From: Stagnihabitans tardus
Lineage (GTDB): Bacteria > Pseudomonadota > Alphaproteobacteria > Rhodobacterales > Rhodobacteraceae
Assembly (NCBI RefSeq): GCF_009925085.1
Contig: NZ_JAABNR010000010.1
Span: forward strand, 1-64,000
Length of the DNA stretch: 64,000 nucleotides
Reading direction: 5' to 3'
Positions 43,975 to 52,822 of the stretch are shown here, one piece after another. The notes beneath the pieces were generated by a model, which was not told the DNA's origin, searched no databases, and saw nothing but the letters and a program-made list of their open reading frames with translations. The translations under genes were made by a program, and so were the position numbers. The first letter of the stretch is position 1. Each line of letters starts with the position of its first letter.

Positions 43975-45342
43975 TTAAGCCCGCTCGAAGCCGCGTTGCA
44001 GTTCGAAATCCGTCACCACGCGGTCAGTCTCGGAAATCTCCCATTGGCAGGCGTGATGGTAGTGCTCGACCACGTCATCGCCAAAGGCCGCCCGCAGCAT
44101 CGCCGAGCCATGCATCAGCGCCGCCGCATCGCGCAGCGTCTTGGGGATCTCGCGGATGCCCTGGGTCTGGTACATGTCGCCGCGCATTTCGGGCTCCAGC
44201 GCCATCTTCTTCTCGATCCCGTCCAGACCCGCCGCCAGAAGCGCGGCACAGGCCATATAGGGGTTCACGTCCGACCCCGGGATGCGACATTCCACCCGGA
44301 TCGCCTTGGTGCCCTCGCCACACACCCGGAAGCCTGCCGTGCGGTTGTCGGACGACCAGACCGCCTTGGTCGGCGCGAAAAGCCCCACGCAGAAGCGCTT
44401 GTAGCTGTTGACGTAGGGCGCGAGGAAGGCCGTGATGTCGCGCGCATGGTGCAGCTGGCCTGCCATGTAGTGCCGCATCAGGTCGGACATGCCATGCTCG
44501 CCCGCCTCGTCCTGGAAGGCGGGCTTGCCGTCCAGGGTCCAGAGGCTCTGGTGGATATGGCTGGAGGACCCGGCCTTCTTGGTGTCATACTTCGCCATGA
44601 AGGTGACCGACTTGCCCGCCTTCCAGGCGATCTCCTTGACGCCGTTCTTCACGATGGAATGGTTGTCGGCCGTGTCGAGCGCATCGGAATAGCGGTAGTT
44701 GATCTCTTCCTGCCCCGCATCGGCCTCGCCCTTGGAGTTCTCGACCGGGATGCCCGCGCCGTAAAGCCCGTTGCGGACGGCGCGCATCACGTCCTCTTCC
44801 TTGGTGGTCTGGAAGATGTGGTAATCCTCGTTATAGGCGCTGACCGGCTGCAAGGCCTTCAAGCCGCCATCGCGCAGGTTGTTGTAGGAGTTCTCGAAGA
44901 GATAGAACTCCAGCTCGGTCGCCATCATCGCATCGAAGCCCATGGCCTTCGCGCGGGCGACCTGGCGTTTCAGCACGGCGCGGGGGGAGTGCGGGACTTC
45001 TGCATGGGTGTGGTGGTCGATCAGGTCGCAAAGGACCAGAGCGGTCCCCTCCAGCCAGGGCACCATGCGCAAGGTGCCGAGGTCGGGCTTCATGACATAA
45101 TCGCCATAGCCCGTGGTCCAGGAGCTGCTCTTATAGCCCTGCACCGTGTTCATCTCCTGATCGACGGTCAGCAGGTAGTCGCAGCAATGGGTTTCCTTGT
45201 AGCCGCCATTGACGAAGAAGGCGGCGTGGAAGCGCTTGCCGACGAGGCGCCCCCACATATCCACCGCAGCCACCAGAACGGTGTCGATGCGGCCTTGGTC
45301 GACGAGGTCTTTCAATTGGTCTAGGGTCAGATTGCCGGGCAT
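43975..45342 (-). CDS. Glutamine-synthetase-like gamma-glutamyl ligase
   Basis: 455-residue protein of the glutamine synthetase superfamily, in the branch with PuuA/GlnA4-type enzymes that link glutamate to amines rather than ammonia. Catalytic-domain motifs: ATELEFYLF, EINYRYSDALDTADNHSIVK, SSSHIHQSLW, and NRTAGFRVCGEGTKAIRVECRIPGSDVNPYMA. AGAGGAA precedes the ATG. The neighbours (amidohydrolase, aldehyde dehydrogenase, alcohol dehydrogenase, FAD oxidase) argue for glutamylation of an amine or amino alcohol. A housekeeping glutamine synthetase would normally sit with glnB. Confidence 0.85.
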   Translation of the reverse strand: MPGNLTLDQLKDLVDQGRIDTVLVAAVDMWGRLVGKRFHAAFFVNGGYKETHCCDYLLTVDQEMNTVQGYKSSSWTTGYGDYVMKPDLGTLRMVPWLEGTALVLCDLIDHHTHAEVPHSPRAVLKRQVARAKAMGFDAMMATELEFYLFENSYNNLRDGGLKALQPVSAYNEDYHIFQTTKEEDVMRAVRNGLYGAGIPVENSKGEADAGQEEINYRYSDALDTADNHSIVKNGVKEIAWKAGKSVTFMAKYDTKKAGSSSHIHQSLWTLDGKPAFQDEAGEHGMSDLMRHYMAGQLHHARDITAFLAPYVNSYKRFCVGLFAPTKAVWSSDNRTAGFRVCGEGTKAIRVECRIPGSDVNPYMACAALLAAGLDGIEKKMALEPEMRGDMYQTQGIREIPKTLRDAAALMHGSAMLRAAFGDDVVEHYHHACQWEISETDRVVTDFELQRGFERA

Positions 45343-45406
45343 ATCTGGGTTCCTCTGTTGGGTGTGGCCCCTTTCCGGGGCTTCAAGGTGGCAGGTCGAG
45401 GCGCCC

Positions 45407-46174
45407 TCAGGACGCCTTCGCCTGCTTCTGGATCTCGGTCAGGCCCATGTTGATCACCGGGGCCAGGGTCGCGGCCATCTGATCCGCCGCCGCGTCATCC
45501 GCGATCAGGTCGTTGCGGATTTCCAGCATGGCATTGGGCAGGCCATAGGGCGTCGCCTGGACGCGCAGGGTATGGGTCACGTCATCGGCGGCGGAATAGG
45601 GCGCGTTCAGCTCGGCATTCAGCCGGGTCAGGCGGCGGGCCGCGTCATGGATCGCGACCGCCAGGGTGGCATCGGCGTCATGGATCACGCCGAATTCGAC
45701 CGAGCGTGGACGGCCGTGATAGATGGGCGTAAAGGAATGGATCGTGACCAGGACCGGCGCCAGGCCGAGGGCAATGCGCCTTGCGATCAGGTTGTGCAGC
45801 CCATTGGCCCAGGGCAGGTACAGCGCCTCGGTCCGCGCGAGGCGCTCCGTGGCCGAGATCGCCGCATTGCCCGGGATGTCGTGGATCTCCGACCGCGCGG
45901 GCATGGCGCCCAGCATATCCGGCGCCCGGTTCAGGTCATAGATCAGCCGGGTCGCGGGCGCATGGATCAGGACCGCGTCCAGCCGCCTTGCCAGGCCTCG
46001 CGCCACGGCCAGCGCGCCCGGGTCCCAGGCGATATGGGCGCGGCGCTGCTCTGCCGTCAGCCCCAGGTCGCCCCAGGGCGCCGGGAAGGCGTTGGAGGCA
46101 TGTTCGCAGACCAGCACCAGCCGCCCGGTCGAGGCCTCGTTTTCGATGATCGGCGCAAGGACCTTTGCGGCCAT
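45407..46174 (-). CDS. N-formylglutamate amidohydrolase family protein (copy 2)
   Basis: 255 residues of the FGase fold: LVCEHASNAFPAPWG, HIAWDPGALAVARGLA, TRLIYDLNRAPD, TIHSFTPIYHG and EIRNDLI. It differs clearly from copy 1 at 6860. Placed first in the glutamylation cluster and divergent from an RpiR regulator, it is a candidate for removing the glutamyl group from the oxidised intermediate, or for acting on another N-acyl glutamate. GGGAG precedes the ATG. Confidence 0.85.
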   Translation of the reverse strand: MAAKVLAPIIENEASTGRLVLVCEHASNAFPAPWGDLGLTAEQRRAHIAWDPGALAVARGLARRLDAVLIHAPATRLIYDLNRAPDMLGAMPARSEIHDIPGNAAISATERLARTEALYLPWANGLHNLIARRIALGLAPVLVTIHSFTPIYHGRPRSVEFGVIHDADATLAVAIHDAARRLTRLNAELNAPYSAADDVTHTLRVQATPYGLPNAMLEIRNDLIADDAAADQMAATLAPVINMGLTEIQKQAKAS

Positions 46175-46226
46175 CGCAGTCTCCCTGTTTTTCGCAGGCT
46201 GTCGTGGCGCGGGCCGACTGTCAAGA

Positions 46227-46266
46227 TTGTTTCCTGCGTGGGAATCCTGTTACGATGTTTACATCG
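46227..46266. promoter_or_regulatory. Promoter/operator region between the FGase and rpiR genes
   Basis: Plus-strand TTGTTT (46227-46232), 18-base spacer, TACGAT (46251-46256), with the inverted repeat CGATGT-TT-ACATCG (46253-46266) over the -10 and start. TTTCC-N5-GGAA lies between the boxes (46230-46244). Candidate binding sites for the RpiR regulator. Confidence 0.5.
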
Positions 46267-46279
46267 CGGGGAGGTGAGC

Positions 46280-47137
46280 ATGACACTGGACGATCAACTG
46301 CGCACGGCGCTTCCCGATCTGACCCGGGCCGAGCGGCAATTGGCCACCCATATCCTGTCGCATTACCCGGTGGCGGCCCTGGGCTCGATCACCCAGCTGG
46401 CCAAGGCGGCCCAGGTGTCCACGCCGACCGTCGTGCGGCTGGCGCAAAAGCTGGGCTACAAGGGCTATCCCGACTTCCAGGGCTCGATTCGCGGCGAGGT
46501 CGAGGCCATGCTGGTCACGCCCATCACCAAGCAGGCGATGCGGGCCCAGGGCGTGCCCTCGGGCCATATGCTGACCCGCTTCGCCGAAGCCGTGGTGGCC
46601 AATCTGCAGGCGACGCTGAACCAGATCGACCCCCAGGATTTCGACGCGGTGGTGGGGCTTTTGGCCGACCCTTCGCGGCGGGTCTTTGCGCTGGGCGGGC
46701 GGATCACCCATGCCCTGGCCGATTACTTCGCAAGCCTGATGTCGGCGATCCGGCCCGAGGTCACCTTGCTGTCCGACAATTCCGCCACCTGGCCGCCTGC
46801 GCTCTTGGAGATGCAGGCGGGCGATGTGCTCTTGGTCTTCGACATCCGCCGCTATGAGAATGCGGTGCTGCAGGTGACCGAGATGGCGAAGGAGCAGGGG
46901 GCGGAGATCGTGCTGATCACCGACCGCTGGGTCTCTCCGGCGGCGACCCATGCGCGGCACGTGATGTGCGCCCATGTCGAGGCGCCAAGCGCCTGGGACA
47001 GCAACGCGGTGCTGATGGTCCTGGTCGAGACGCTTCTGGCCGCGGTGCAGAACGCGACCTGGGAGGTGACGGAGCCCCGGCTTCGGCGGCTGGAAGAGCT
47101 TTACGCGCGGACGCGGTTCTTTCGGCGGCATCGCTAG
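46280..47137 (+). CDS. MurR/RpiR family regulator
   Basis: 285 residues: N-terminal helix-turn-helix of the RpiR type (LGSITQLAKAAQVSTPTVVRLAQKLGYKGYPDFQG) and a C-terminal SIS domain (FALGGRITHALADYFASLMS...VLLVFDIRRYENAVLQVTEMAKEQGAEIVLITD) that binds phosphorylated or related ligands. The start at 46280 follows GAGGTGAG. It is divergent from the FGase-GS-ALDH-ADH-DadA cluster and probably controls it and itself. Confidence 0.9.
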   Translation: MTLDDQLRTALPDLTRAERQLATHILSHYPVAALGSITQLAKAAQVSTPTVVRLAQKLGYKGYPDFQGSIRGEVEAMLVTPITKQAMRAQGVPSGHMLTRFAEAVVANLQATLNQIDPQDFDAVVGLLADPSRRVFALGGRITHALADYFASLMSAIRPEVTLLSDNSATWPPALLEMQAGDVLLVFDIRRYENAVLQVTEMAKEQGAEIVLITDRWVSPAATHARHVMCAHVEAPSAWDSNAVLMVLVETLLAAVQNATWEVTEPRLRRLEELYARTRFFRRHR

Positions 47138-47145
47138 CTTCACCC

Positions 47146-47203
47146 CCGGGAGGGTTTCACACCCTCCCGGACCCTCCCGTGGGATATTTATGAAAAGCTG
47201 AAA
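47146..47203 (+). repeat. Intergenic element family 2, copy h
   Basis: CCGGGAGGGT-TTCAC-ACCCTCCCGG, then CCGTGGGATATTTATG and AAAAGCTGAAA. Eight bases 3' of rpiR and directed with it. Confidence 0.78.
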
Positions 47204-47207
47204 GGGA

Positions 47208-48068
47208 TCAGCGGCGCTGGAGGCCCAGGGCGGCGTTCAGGGCGACGGCTGTCAGGAGGATGGCGCCTCCGATTGCGGTGTTTTTGGACAGGGTCTCCGA
47301 CAGGAAGGCCCAGGCCCAGAGGGGCGCCAGCAGGACCTCGATCAGGGAGAAGAGCGTGGCCTGGGCGGCGGGGACGACGCGGGAGCCTGCGGTGTAAAGC
47401 GCCATGCCGCCTGTCAGCGTGACGGCGCCCATGCCGAAGGCCAGGGAGATGTCGAGGGGCGGCACGAGGAGCGGCTGGCTCGTGACAAGGGCTACGAGCC
47501 CGCCCACCAGCATCGAGAAGACCCCGCCCAGAAGCACGGCGGGGCGAGTGTCGCTGACCCGGCCCCAGCGGACCGCCACGGTGAAGGCCGCAAAGCCCGC
47601 CGCCGAAAGGAGCGCCGCCAGTGTGCCAAAGCCGGTGCCGCCGCCGATCTGGCCCACGCCGCCCACCATGACGAGGATGCCGCCCAGGGCCAGCGCAATG
47701 GCGCCCCAGGTCAGGGCGCTGACCCTCTCGCCCAGGATCACCCGGCCGAAGAGCGCGGCCAGGAAGGGCGAGGCCGAGAACAAGAGGACCGCATTGGCCA
47801 CCGTGGTCGATTGCAGCGCGGTGATGGCGCCGCCGAAGGCAAAGACCAGGCCCAGCCCGCCCAGGACCCCGGCCCAGCCCATGGCGCGGATCGCCTCCCA
47901 GGTCTGGCCCGGGCCGATCCACAACAGCATCACCGGCAGCATCCCCAGCGACCGCCACAAGAGCACCGTCCAAGACCCAGCCTCGGCGATATTGCCGATC
48001 AGCACGCCCTGCACCGACCAGACCACGCCCGCCGCCACGACCAGCGCAGCCCCCGTCCCATACCGCAT
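47208..48068 (-). CDS. EamA/DMT-superfamily transporter
   Basis: 286 residues with ten predicted helices in two EamA repeats (GAALVVAAGVVWSVQGVLIG... and GTLAALLSAAGFAAFTVAVRWG...). The family exports metabolites such as amino acids or nucleobases, or acts as a drug/metabolite exporter. The substrate cannot be inferred. The gene converges with rpiR. Confidence 0.85.
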   Translation of the reverse strand: MRYGTGAALVVAAGVVWSVQGVLIGNIAEAGSWTVLLWRSLGMLPVMLLWIGPGQTWEAIRAMGWAGVLGGLGLVFAFGGAITALQSTTVANAVLLFSASPFLAALFGRVILGERVSALTWGAIALALGGILVMVGGVGQIGGGTGFGTLAALLSAAGFAAFTVAVRWGRVSDTRPAVLLGGVFSMLVGGLVALVTSQPLLVPPLDISLAFGMGAVTLTGGMALYTAGSRVVPAAQATLFSLIEVLLAPLWAWAFLSETLSKNTAIGGAILLTAVALNAALGLQRR

Positions 48069-48139
48069 CCAAGCCCCCGTTTTCCCGCGACCTTAACCGG
48101 GGGCGCGCGGGGCTGATGGCAGGAAAGCGACCTCTATGG

Positions 48140-48195
48140 CTTTCAATTTGGCCCAAATATCTCCGGGAGGGTCCGGGAGGGCAGCGCCCTCCCGG
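48140..48195 (-). repeat. Intergenic element family 2, copy i
   Basis: On the minus strand: CCGGGAGGGC-GCT-GCCCTCCCGG, then a G-rich linker, GGAGATATTTGGGCC and ATTGAAAG. Three bases 3' of ghrA and directed with it. Confidence 0.75.
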
Positions 48196-48198
48196 CGC

Positions 48199-49122
48199 TT
48201 AGTAGCCGCGGCTCCGGTCGACGAGATGCAAGAGCGGCAGGCCGTCGCGGGCGCGGGCGATGTTCGCCACCAGGACCTCGACTGCCGTCTCGGCCCGCGT
48301 GTCGGCGGCGATATGGGGGGTGACGGTGACCTTCGGATGGGCCCAGAACGGGTGATCCTGCGGCAGGGGCTCGACCCGGAAGACATCCAGCGTCGCATGG
48401 GCCACCTGGCCCGCGTCCAGGGCGGCCAGAAGCGCTTCGTCGTCGATCAGGGGCCCGCGCCCCGGGTTCAGGATCACGGCGCCCTTGGGAAGCCAGGAGA
48501 GCCGCTCGGCGTTCAAGAGGTTCTCGGTCTCGGGCGTCTTGGGCAAAAGCGTCACCACGATCTGCGCGGTCGAGAGCGCCTGACGCAGGCCCTCTTTGCC
48601 GGAAAGGCAGGTCAGGCCGGGGATCTCCTTGGCCGTGCGGCTCCAGCCGGTCACGGGGAAGTTCATCGCCTGAAGCGCACGCGCGGCGGCCAGGCCAAGC
48701 GCGCCGAGCCCCAGCATCGCCACGGGACGCGAGCGGGCCAGCGGCGGGCAGGTGGGGTCCCAGACATGGCCAGGGTTCACGATTTGGCGATCCATCCCCA
48801 GGTGGTGGCGGAGCGCATGACCGACCACCCATTCCACCATCCCCTCGGTCAGGCCCGGATCGACCATCCGGGCCAGGGGCTGGGTCAGGGTCGCATTGCC
48901 CACGATCCGCTCCACCCCCGCCCAAAGGTTCAAGACCGCCTTGGCCTTCACATAGGGCGTGAAGTCCTGCAGCCAGGAGGAGGGGGCATAGATGATGATG
49001 TCGACCTCGGCCGGATCCGCCTCGGTCACCACTTGGGCCTCGATCCCCGCACGGGCCAGGGCAGCGGGCAGAAGGGTCTCGTATTCCGGCCAAAGTGCGG
49101 GGGCGGCGAAAAGGATCAGCAT
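48199..49122 (-). CDS. ghrA: Glyoxylate/hydroxypyruvate reductase A-like dehydrogenase
   Basis: 307-residue D-2-hydroxyacid dehydrogenase. LNLWAGVERIVG and MVDPGLTEGMVEWVVGHALRHH resemble GhrA; the NAD(P)-binding AMLGLGALGLAAARALQAM, catalytic Arg in LNPGRGPLID, Glu in DVFRVEPLP and His in VTPHIAADTR are present. It reduces glyoxylate or hydroxypyruvate. The start at 49122 follows GAGG and lies one base after the DUF1345 stop, at the end of the mre operon. Confidence 0.88.
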   Translation of the reverse strand: MLILFAAPALWPEYETLLPAALARAGIEAQVVTEADPAEVDIIIYAPSSWLQDFTPYVKAKAVLNLWAGVERIVGNATLTQPLARMVDPGLTEGMVEWVVGHALRHHLGMDRQIVNPGHVWDPTCPPLARSRPVAMLGLGALGLAAARALQAMNFPVTGWSRTAKEIPGLTCLSGKEGLRQALSTAQIVVTLLPKTPETENLLNAERLSWLPKGAVILNPGRGPLIDDEALLAALDAGQVAHATLDVFRVEPLPQDHPFWAHPKVTVTPHIAADTRAETAVEVLVANIARARDGLPLLHLVDRSRGY

Positions 49123-49123
49123 G

Positions 49124-49738
49124 TTACCTCGATAAGGCCAGGGCGGCATTCACCGCCAGGGCCAGGATGACGGTGTTGAAGAAGAAGCTCCCCAGCCCAT
49201 GCAGCATCACCATCCGCCGCAGCCGGGGCGAGGTCACGACCACGTCCGAGACCTGGAAAGTCATCCCCACGGTCAGGGCGAAGTAGAAGAAATCCCAGAT
49301 GTCGGGCGGCGTCTCGCCGGGGAAGACAAGGCCGCCCTCGGGCTCGGCTGCGAACCAGAGATGGGCATAGCGGAAGGCGGCCATGACCTGCAACGTCGCC
49401 CAGCCCAAAGGCGCGGCGGCCAGGGCAAAGAGCGCCTCGGGCAGGCTGCTTTCGCGGTTCAAGACCAGGAAGACGGCCGAAAGGCTGACCCCTACCCCCA
49501 AGAGCGCGAGGATCAGGATCAGGGCGGCGCCCTCGTCCTCGATCTCGGCATGGGCGCGCAGGGCCTCGGGCGTCAGGCTGCGGCCCATGAGGGCCACGAG
49601 AAGGAGGTAAGTGAAGAAGAACCCGTTCACCCCGGCCAGGGCCCGCATCTCGGGCGCAAGGCCAAAGCCCGCAGCCCAGATCGCCAGCCCCAGGGCCAGG
49701 GCCAGCAGGAAGCGCTTATGTTTGCGCCAAAGCCTCAT
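49124..49738 (-). CDS. DUF1345 membrane protein
   Basis: 204 residues, five or so hydrophobic helices, with DUF1345 features including HAEIEDEGAALILILALLGV, AFRYAHLWF and DFFYFALTVGMTFQVSDVVVTS. The function is unknown. Its ATG overlaps the rodA stop by four bases, so it is coupled to the rod-shape operon. Confidence 0.85.
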   Translation of the reverse strand: MRLWRKHKRFLLALALGLAIWAAGFGLAPEMRALAGVNGFFFTYLLLVALMGRSLTPEALRAHAEIEDEGAALILILALLGVGVSLSAVFLVLNRESSLPEALFALAAAPLGWATLQVMAAFRYAHLWFAAEPEGGLVFPGETPPDIWDFFYFALTVGMTFQVSDVVVTSPRLRRMVMLHGLGSFFFNTVILALAVNAALALSR

Positions 49739-50874
49739 CTCAGCCGGTGGACGATGGCGCTTTGCGCCAGGCCAAAGGCGATCAGCAGAACCAGCGTCGC
49801 CGAGCCGCCGTAACTCAGGAAGGGCAGGGGCACGCCGACCACGGGGGCGAGCCCCATGACCATGGCGAGGTTCACGGCCAGGTAAAGGAAGAAGTTCATC
49901 GCGATGCCGATGAGCAGAAGCGACGAGAAGCGGTCCTTGTTTTGCAGCGCGGCCCAGAACAGGAAGACCAGGATCACGGCGTAAAGCGTCAGGAGCGATA
50001 TTGCTCCGACGAAGCCGAACTCCTCTCCCAGCGTCGTGAAGATGAAGTCGGTGTGCTTCTCCGGCAGGAAGTTCAGGCGGCTTTGGGTGCCCTGCATGAA
50101 GCCCTTGCCCGTCCAGCCTCCCGAACCGAGCGCGATCTTGGCCTGGGTGATGTTGTAGCCTGCGCCCAAGGGATCGGCGGAAGGGTCGAGGAATGTGTCG
50201 ATCCGCTTGTATTGATAATCGTGGATCAGTTGCCAGGGCGTGCCGCGCAACAGGAAGATCCCCGCCACTCCGGCGCCGAAGACCCCGGCCACGGCGGCGA
50301 AATACCACAGGCTCACCCCGGCGGCGAACATCACCCCGGCGCCCGCGACGACCAGCATCAGCGTGGTGCCGAGGTTGGGCTCCAGAAAGACCAGGGCGGC
50401 GGGCGCCAGGATCAGCGCCACCGGGACCAGCACCCACAAGGGCCGCGAAACGCGCCGGTCGGGCAGCCAGTCGTAATAGGTCGCCAGGATCATGACCAGG
50501 GCGACCTTCATCAGCTCGGAGGGTTGCAGGCGCATGAAGCCGATGTCGATCCAGCGCTGCGCCCCCATGCCCACGACGCCGAAGAACTGCACGATCAGCA
50601 AAAGCACGAAGGTCGCGCAATAGGCCGCCACGGACATGGACCGCCAGAACCAGATCGGAGTCAGGCAGATCATCAGTGACAGGACCAGGCCCGCCGCAAA
50701 GCGCTTCATCTGGGGCCCGGCCCATTGGTCCATATCCCCGCCCGAGATCGAATAGAGCATCAGCCAGCCGATGGCCGCGCAGGCGGTGATGACAAGGTAA
50801 AGCCCCCAGTTGACGTAAAGCACCTTGCCGAAGCCGGTGGGGGCGAATTTGACCCGGTATTCCAGGAATGACAT
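49735..50874 (-). CDS. rodA: Rod-shape peptidoglycan glycosyltransferase RodA
   Basis: SEDS-family glycan polymerase of the elongasome. 379 residues, about ten helices. MGAQRWIDIGFMRLQPSELMKVALVMILATYYD and FLEPNLGTTLMLV carry the conserved WI...QPSE and D/E motifs, and the C terminus has GLAPVVGVPLPFLSYGGSATL. The start MSFLEYRVKF at 50874 is chosen over an upstream Arg-rich extension. It lies four bases after the mrdA stop, the usual PBP2-RodA pairing. Confidence 0.95.
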   Translation of the reverse strand: MSFLEYRVKFAPTGFGKVLYVNWGLYLVITACAAIGWLMLYSISGGDMDQWAGPQMKRFAAGLVLSLMICLTPIWFWRSMSVAAYCATFVLLLIVQFFGVVGMGAQRWIDIGFMRLQPSELMKVALVMILATYYDWLPDRRVSRPLWVLVPVALILAPAALVFLEPNLGTTLMLVVAGAGVMFAAGVSLWYFAAVAGVFGAGVAGIFLLRGTPWQLIHDYQYKRIDTFLDPSADPLGAGYNITQAKIALGSGGWTGKGFMQGTQSRLNFLPEKHTDFIFTTLGEEFGFVGAISLLTLYAVILVFLFWAALQNKDRFSSLLLIGIAMNFFLYLAVNLAMVMGLAPVVGVPLPFLSYGGSATLVLLIAFGLAQSAIVHRLR

Positions 50875-50878
50875 CGTC

Positions 50879-52822
50879 CTAGACCTTCTTCTCGGCGGGC
50901 ATCGTGCCATCGGGGTTGCGCAGGCGCAGCTCCTCCAGCATCGACTGGATGCGCTTGCGCTGGGTCTCGGGATAGTCGGCCGGGTCGGGCAGGGCGCCGG
51001 TCAGGACGCGCAGAAGCACGTCCCGCGCCACCGGCGCCGCCGCCGATGACCCGCCGCCGCCATGTTCCACCACCACCGCCACCGCATAGCGCGGCGCATC
51101 GGCCGGGGCATAGGCCACGAACAGCGCATGGTCGCGGAATTTCCAGGGCAGGTCGGTGTTGGCGACGACCCCCGTCTCACGCTCGCTGGCCGAGATGTTG
51201 CGGACCTGGCTTGTCCCCGACTTCCCCGCCATCTTCTTGTCCGCCGCCGCCACCCGCGCCCCGTAAGAGGTGCCGTGCTGGCTGTTGACCACGCTGTTCA
51301 TCCCCGCCCGCACCGCCTCCAGGTGGCTTTCGGGGATGCCCAGGCTCTCGGCCTCGGCCACCTTGGTCTCGACCCCGTCGATGGCGCGGATCAGGCGCGG
51401 CACGACCGCCCGCCCCGTCGCCGTCCGCGCCGTCATCACCGCCAGTTGCAGCGGCGAGGCCAGGACATAGCCCTGACCGATCGAGGCATTGATCGTGTCG
51501 CCGATCCGCCAGTCTTGCTTGTACTTGGTCTGCTTCCATTCCTTGGTGGGCAGGATGCCCTCGGTGATGGCCGACATGGGCAGATCATGGCGCATCCCCA
51601 GGCCAAGCCGCCGCCCCATCTCGGAGATCTTGTCGATGCCGACCTTCTGGGCGATCTCGTAGTAAAAGACGTCGCAGCTTTCGGCCAGGCTGCGGGCGAG
51701 GTCCACCTTGCCATGGCCGCCATGCTTCCAGCAGTGAAAGCGCCGCCCGCCGAACTCCAGGTAACCCGGGCAACGCACCGTGGTCTCGACGTCCAGGCTG
51801 CCATCGGCCAGCGCCGCCAGCGCCGTCACCATCTTGAAGGTCGAGCCCGGCGGATAGGCGCCCTGCACGACCTTGTTGGCAAGCGGTCGGTGGTCGTTCT
51901 GCATCAGCACGTTGTAATTGGCCGAGGAAATCCCGCGCACGAAGAGGTTCGGGTCGAAAGAGGGCGCCGAGGCCGCCGCGATGATATCGCCGTTCGTCAC
52001 ATCCATGACGACGCAAGAGGCGCTTTCCTCGCCCAACCGCACCTGGACGAAGTTCTGCACATCGGCGTCGATGGTCAGCATCAGGTCGGCGCCGGCCTCG
52101 CCCTCGGTCCGCTCCAGCTCGCGCATGACGCGGCCGACGTGGTTGACCTCGATCTTGCGGTTGCCCGCCGCTCCCCGCAGCACATCCTCGCGCCACTTCT
52201 CGACCCCGATCTTGCCGATCTGGAACTTGGGGATGCGCAGCAGGGGATCGGGGTTCTCGATCCCTTCGAGGTCTTTCTCGGACACCGGGCCGACATAGCC
52301 CACGACATGGGCGAAATCGGTGTCGCGCGGATAGACCCGGCTCAAGCCCACATCCGGAGACACGCCCGGCAGGGCGGGCGCATTGACCGTCACGCGCGAG
52401 AATTCCTCCCAGGACAGCCGATCCTTGACCGGGATCGGCACGAAGGAGGGGTTGCGGCCGACATCGCGCAACACGCGTTCCATGTCGCCCCGCGTCAGGG
52501 GGATCAGGTGGGAAAGCCGGTTCAGCACGGCCTCGACATCGCCCGCGCCCTCCCGGGTGATGACGACACGGTAATTCTGCTCGTTCCCGGCGATCAGCTT
52601 GCCGTTGCGGTCGGTGATCAGGCCGCGGTCGGGGGGGATCAGCTGGATGTTGACGCGGTTCTGCTCGGCCAGAAGGGCGAAGTCCTCGGCCTGGTCGACG
52701 CCAAGATAGCGCATCCGCCCGCCCAGCACCGCAATCGTCGCCGCCATCGCGCCGCCCATGACCAGGGCGCGCCGCGTCAGCTTGCGGTGGCTGTCCTCGC
52801 TGTCGCGCACCGGTCGTCTCAT
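50879..52822 (-). CDS. mrdA: Penicillin-binding protein 2
   Basis: Peptidoglycan transpeptidase that works with RodA. 647 residues: membrane anchor ALVMGGAMAATIAVLGGRMRYLG, pedestal/dimerisation domain (PDRGLITDRNGKLIA...), and transpeptidase motifs with the acyl-Ser in GAYPPGSTFKMVTALAAL (SxxK), SCD in AESCDVFYYE and KSGT in MAGKSGTSQV. It overlaps mreD by four bases. Confidence 0.95.
   Translation of the reverse strand: MRRPVRDSEDSHRKLTRRALVMGGAMAATIAVLGGRMRYLGVDQAEDFALLAEQNRVNIQLIPPDRGLITDRNGKLIAGNEQNYRVVITREGAGDVEAVLNRLSHLIPLTRGDMERVLRDVGRNPSFVPIPVKDRLSWEEFSRVTVNAPALPGVSPDVGLSRVYPRDTDFAHVVGYVGPVSEKDLEGIENPDPLLRIPKFQIGKIGVEKWREDVLRGAAGNRKIEVNHVGRVMRELERTEGEAGADLMLTIDADVQNFVQVRLGEESASCVVMDVTNGDIIAAASAPSFDPNLFVRGISSANYNVLMQNDHRPLANKVVQGAYPPGSTFKMVTALAALADGSLDVETTVRCPGYLEFGGRRFHCWKHGGHGKVDLARSLAESCDVFYYEIAQKVGIDKISEMGRRLGLGMRHDLPMSAITEGILPTKEWKQTKYKQDWRIGDTINASIGQGYVLASPLQLAVMTARTATGRAVVPRLIRAIDGVETKVAEAESLGIPESHLEAVRAGMNSVVNSQHGTSYGARVAAADKKMAGKSGTSQVRNISASERETGVVANTDLPWKFRDHALFVAYAPADAPRYAVAVVVEHGGGGSSAAAPVARDVLLRVLTGALPDPADYPETQRKRIQSMLEELRLRNPDGTMPAEKKV

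Noticed and set aside
41033-43978. 981-codon open frame on the plus strand opposite the dehydrogenase cluster
   Set aside because: Antisense shadow of ADH and ALDH genes with intact catalytic motifs on the other strand.
49739-50725. Extended N-terminal part of the DUF1345 frame through rodA
   Set aside because: That part is the alternative frame of rodA. DUF1345 begins at MRLWRKHKRF (49738).
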